From: CAISIP01 sp038326025 | Lineage (GTDB): Bacteria; Pseudomonadota; Gammaproteobacteria; Burkholderiales; Burkholderiaceae_C | Assembly (NCBI GenBank): GCA_038326025.1 | Contig: JBBQJP010000006.1 | Span: 1 to 64,000, forward strand | Reading direction: 5' to 3' | Length of the DNA stretch: 64,000 bases | Shown: positions 61,586-64,000 of the stretch, in pieces | Layout: the number at the start of each line of letters is the position of its first letter | Numbering within the stretch: the stretch's first letter is position 1 | Translations under genes and position numbers: made by a program | The notes under the pieces: generated by a model | Told to the model about the DNA's origin: nothing | The model's database searches: none | What the model saw: only the letters and a program-made list of their open reading frames with translations

Positions 61586-63379
61586 ATGATCCTGACGGTG
61601 GTGGCGCTGGTTCTTTTCACCCGCGAGAAGATTCCGCTGGAGACGTCGAGCATGACGGTTCTGGCTTTGCTGGCGGTTGGGTTCGAACTCTTTCCCTACA
61701 GCGCAAACGGGCGCAGCGTGCATGCCGTGGACTTCTTTCATGGATTCGGGCACGAGGCACTGATTGCGGTGTGCGCACTGATGGTTGTGGGCCAGGGGCT
61801 GGTGCGCACCGGTGCGCTCGAACCTCTGGGTCGCACGCTGGCCAGCCTGTGGCGGGCCGGGCCAATTCTGGCCATGCTGCTCACACTGACGGTGGCGGCG
61901 GTGCTCAGCGCGTTCGTCAACAACACGCCCATCGTCGTGTTGCTGTTGCCGGTGCTCATCAATGTGGCCTTGCGCACCGGCACCTCGCCGTCCAAGGTGC
62001 TGATGCCGGTGGGGCTGGCCACGCTGATCGGCGGGGCCTCGACCACGATCGGCACCTCGACCAACCTGCTGGTTGTGGCCGTGGCGGCGGACATGGACTT
62101 GCCAACGCTGGGGATGTTCTCGTTCGTGTTGCCCGCTGCGATGGCGGGTGCGGTAGGCATCGTGTTCCTGTGTTTCATGGCGCCCCGGCTGCTGCCGGAT
62201 CGCAGCACTCCGCTGACGGACAGTTCGCGCAGGGTGTTCACCGCGCATCTGCGCATTTCCAAGGGCAGCTTCGCCGAGGGCAAGACACTTTCGCAAGCGG
62301 TGGAACGCGCCGGCGGTGACATGCACGTGGTGCGCATCCAGCGCGGCTCGGGCACCTACGTGGTGAGTTTTCCCGATGCGGTGTTGCGCGCCGATGACCG
62401 ATTGCTGCTGACCGATACCCCGGCGAATCTCAAGCAGTTCGAGACTGCGCTCGGCGGCACGTTGTACTCCGGCGATGTCGAGGTCGACGAGGAACATCCG
62501 CTGGACGCCGAGGACCAGCAGATCTCCGAGATCGTGGTGATCGAGGGTTCGACCATCGAGGGCGCGACCTTGAAACAACTGCAGTTCGTCGACCGCTACC
62601 AGTTGGTCGTGCTGGCACTGCACCGGTCGGGCAAGGAGATGGTGACGCTGGGCAAAGGCAAGGGCATGGGCGATGTGCGGCTGCTGGCAGGTGACGTGCT
62701 GCTGGTGCAGGGTTCCGCCGAGCAGGTTGCCAAGTTGCGTAGCGACGATCAGTTTCTGGTGCTTGACGCCACCGCCGACCTGCCGCACAACAAGAAGTCG
62801 CCCACGGCCATCCTGATCATGACTGGCGTGATCCTGATCGCCGCCTTCGGCATCCTGCCCATCTCGGTGAGCGCGGTGGTCGGCGTATTGTTGATGATTG
62901 CCTCGCGCTGCCTCAACTGGCGCGAGGTCGGCGAGGCCTTGAACACCCAGGTGATTCTGATCGTGGTGGCGAGCCTGGGACTGGGCCTGGCATTGCTGCG
63001 CACCGGTGGGGCCGAGTATCTGGCCCAGGTCTTCGTGGCGGCCAGCTTCGGTGCGTCGCCGATGGTCGTGCTCGGTGGTTTGGTGCTGCTGATGGGCGTA
63101 CTGACGAATGTCGTGTCCAGCAACGCCGCGGCCGTGATCGGCACGCCGATTGCGGTGAGCATCGCGCAGCAGATCGGCCAGCCTGCCGAGCCCTTCGTGC
63201 TGGCGGTGATCTTCGGCTCCAACCTCTGTTATGCCACGCCATTGGCGCACAAGATCAACGTGCTGGTGATGGGAGCCGGTGGCTACTCCTTTGGTGACTT
63301 TTCGCGGGTGGGAATCCCGCTGGCGCTGATCATGTGGCTGGCCTATACTTTCGCGTTGGGGTTCGTCTACGGGTTGTAG
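61586..63379 (+). CDS. SLC13-family permease with TrkA-C domains
   Basis: The product is at least 597 residues. Two membrane blocks (residues about 1-210 and 400-597) flank two soluble TrkA-C (RCK_C) domains, as in SLC13/CitMHS permeases of this type; SAFVNNTPIVVLLLPVLINV and VGLATLIGGASTTIGTSTNL are the conserved re-entrant loop motifs, with VSSNAAAVIGTPIAVSIAQQ in the second half. Substrate: a di- or tricarboxylate or sulfate, with Na+ or H+; cannot be told. The frame upstream continues in family-like sequence (INFPPLPDDHAIAA) to a stop at 61529 without an ATG, so the real start may be a non-standard codon such as ATC at 61544. Confidence 0.88.
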   Translation: MILTVVALVLFTREKIPLETSSMTVLALLAVGFELFPYSANGRSVHAVDFFHGFGHEALIAVCALMVVGQGLVRTGALEPLGRTLASLWRAGPILAMLLTLTVAAVLSAFVNNTPIVVLLLPVLINVALRTGTSPSKVLMPVGLATLIGGASTTIGTSTNLLVVAVAADMDLPTLGMFSFVLPAAMAGAVGIVFLCFMAPRLLPDRSTPLTDSSRRVFTAHLRISKGSFAEGKTLSQAVERAGGDMHVVRIQRGSGTYVVSFPDAVLRADDRLLLTDTPANLKQFETALGGTLYSGDVEVDEEHPLDAEDQQISEIVVIEGSTIEGATLKQLQFVDRYQLVVLALHRSGKEMVTLGKGKGMGDVRLLAGDVLLVQGSAEQVAKLRSDDQFLVLDATADLPHNKKSPTAILIMTGVILIAAFGILPISVSAVVGVLLMIASRCLNWREVGEALNTQVILIVVASLGLGLALLRTGGAEYLAQVFVAASFGASPMVVLGGLVLLMGVLTNVVSSNAAAVIGTPIAVSIAQQIGQPAEPFVLAVIFGSNLCYATPLAHKINVLVMGAGGYSFGDFSRVGIPLALIMWLAYTFALGFVYGL

Positions 63380-63401
63380 GCGAGGTTGTGCAGCGGTCGG
63401 C

Positions 63402-63430
63402 GTGACACTGATTGAACCATGGCTTATAGT
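63402..63430 (+). promoter_or_regulatory. Sigma70 promoter of the small coiled-coil gene
   Basis: GTGACA (63402-63407) and TATAGT (63425-63430) lie 17 bases apart, each matching the sigma70 consensus at 5 of 6 positions. It is 29 bases before the start codon, after allowing for a short leader with AGGAG. Confidence 0.6.
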
Positions 63431-63458
63431 GGTTTCAGACCATCCACCAGGAGACACC

Positions 63459-63725
63459 ATGTCGGACGAAGAAGTCGTCGAGAAAACCCCGCTGGACAAG
63501 TCCCGCGACATCATCGCCCAGATGAAGGAGATGGAGCATTACGCCCGGTCCAACATCGAACGGCTGACCGCCCACTGGCTGCAGATCGACGACGAGCTCA
63601 AGCAGAAGGACATCGCCAAGAAGGTCGAGGGCCTGCTGACGCAGCAAAATGCGTTGCAGGAAGCACTGGCGGCCACCATCGCCGACTACGAAGAACTCTG
63701 CACCAGTCTCGAACCCAAGACCTGA
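63459..63725 (+). CDS. Small coiled-coil protein
   Basis: The product is 88 residues, mostly helical and charged: DIIAQMKEMEHYARSNIERL and ADYEELCTSLE. It has no signal peptide or membrane helix. I do not recognise a named family. AGGAG lies eight bases before the ATG at 63459 and a good sigma70 promoter lies upstream, so it is a real, separately transcribed gene. It converges with malQ. Confidence 0.7.
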   Translation: MSDEEVVEKTPLDKSRDIIAQMKEMEHYARSNIERLTAHWLQIDDELKQKDIAKKVEGLLTQQNALQEALAATIADYEELCTSLEPKT

Positions 63726-63741
63726 GGTTTTGCTTGCCGCT

Positions 63742-63758
63742 CAGCCGTGTGTCGGCTG
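63742..63758. terminator. Possible terminator between convergent genes
   Basis: CAGCCG and CGGCTG form a perfect 6-bp stem with a 5-base loop between the small coiled-coil gene and the malQ end. No T-run accompanies it. Confidence 0.3.
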
Positions 63759-63767
63759 CAGCGTGCA

Positions 63768-64000
63768 CTAACCCCGCCGGTACAAACCGCAAAGTCGCTT
63801 CAGCCGCGCAGCATGCTCCGGTCGCACCTGCTCCCAGGTAAAGCGCCACTCCCAGTAGCCCTCTTCCTTGCCCGGCAGGTTCATGCGGTGTTCGGCTCCG
63901 AGTGCAAGCACGTCCTGCATCGGATGGATGGCGGTGTCGGCCACGCTGGCGCAGGCGGCGCGGATCAGGTCCCACGCAATGTCATGGCCGCTGATGGCCA
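63768..64000 (-). CDS. malQ: 4-alpha-glucanotransferase (malQ), 3' end only
   Basis: The window ends inside this gene. Seventy-six codons to the stop at 63768 encode the last part of an amylomaltase: PMQDVLALGAEHRMNLPGK, then the typical GYWEWRF-x-W element. In GH77 enzymes this lies after the catalytic barrel and contacts the acceptor site. MalQ transfers 4-alpha-glucan segments between maltodextrins. The start lies beyond position 64000. Confidence 0.82.
   Translation of the reverse strand, partial: AISGHDIAWDLIRAACASVADTAIHPMQDVLALGAEHRMNLPGKEEGYWEWRFTWEQVRPEHAARLKRLCGLYRRG

Overview
The window is a chromosomal stretch of a high-GC betaproteobacterium. A Bug/TctC receptor, a separately encoded AtuA C-terminal domain, several Burkholderiales-type hypothetical proteins and dense cusCBA and MacAB-like efflux operons point to Burkholderiales, most likely Comamonadaceae or a close relative. 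That assignment is inferred from gene content, with no marker gene to prove it. I see no rRNA, tRNA, CRISPR array, prophage or insertion sequence.

Layout. 1-9.8 kb: an MFS transporter with a corrinoid/4Fe-4S reductive-dehalogenase-like protein; a DUF922-like secreted metalloprotease; an enolase-superfamily enzyme; a glutathione S-transferase; a CsbD stress protein with a strong terminator; the tRNA-modifying TapT; and a TetR/hydrolase divergent pair whose promoter carries two operator-like palindromes. 9.5-12.2 kb: a three-gene operon of an SPFH/SHOCT protein, a double zinc-ribbon membrane protein and a small membrane protein. 12.3-15.8 kb: a GST broken by a 2-bp contraction, a lipoprotein esterase and a membrane-anchored beta-helix protein of lower GC. 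15.9-22.7 kb: an AtuA-type pair with a Bug receptor, a glyoxalase-fold protein, an LD-carboxypeptidase, a tadA gene that runs in frame into a haloalkane dehalogenase, and PaiB.

22.7-36 kb: an exbB-exbD-exbD-tonB operon, YihY, a flavin reductase, a 1671-residue DUF748 (AsmA-like) protein, an nfeD-slipin pair, a VOC protein and a hypothetical protein. 36-46 kb: proline-rich small ORFs, a PRC-barrel protein, a coiled-coil periplasmic protein, the cusCBA copper/silver efflux operon (CusF-like domain fused to CusB) with a Cys-rich secreted protein ahead of it. 46-57.6 kb: tail-specific protease Prc, a membrane-protein/DUF900-hydrolase pair, a methyltransferase, a hydrolase, and a complete self-regulated tripartite exporter operon (TetR, HlyD/MacA, FtsX permease, ATPase, small membrane protein, NodT-type outer-membrane channel).

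57.6-64 kb: an FNR-like box, a yybP-ykoY (Mn2+) riboswitch and terC; a zinc-finger protein; a Tat-exported aldo/keto reductase; a DUF6064-like membrane protein; an SLC13 permease with TrkA-C domains; a small coiled-coil protein with a clear sigma70 promoter; and the 3' end of malQ, cut by the window edge.

Most of the window is housekeeping or envelope biology. The items most worth a second look are the tadA-dehalogenase read-through, the SPFH/zinc-ribbon operon, the membrane-protein/DUF900-hydrolase pair, the riboswitch with the nearby FNR-like site, and the TetR operator/promoter arrangements.
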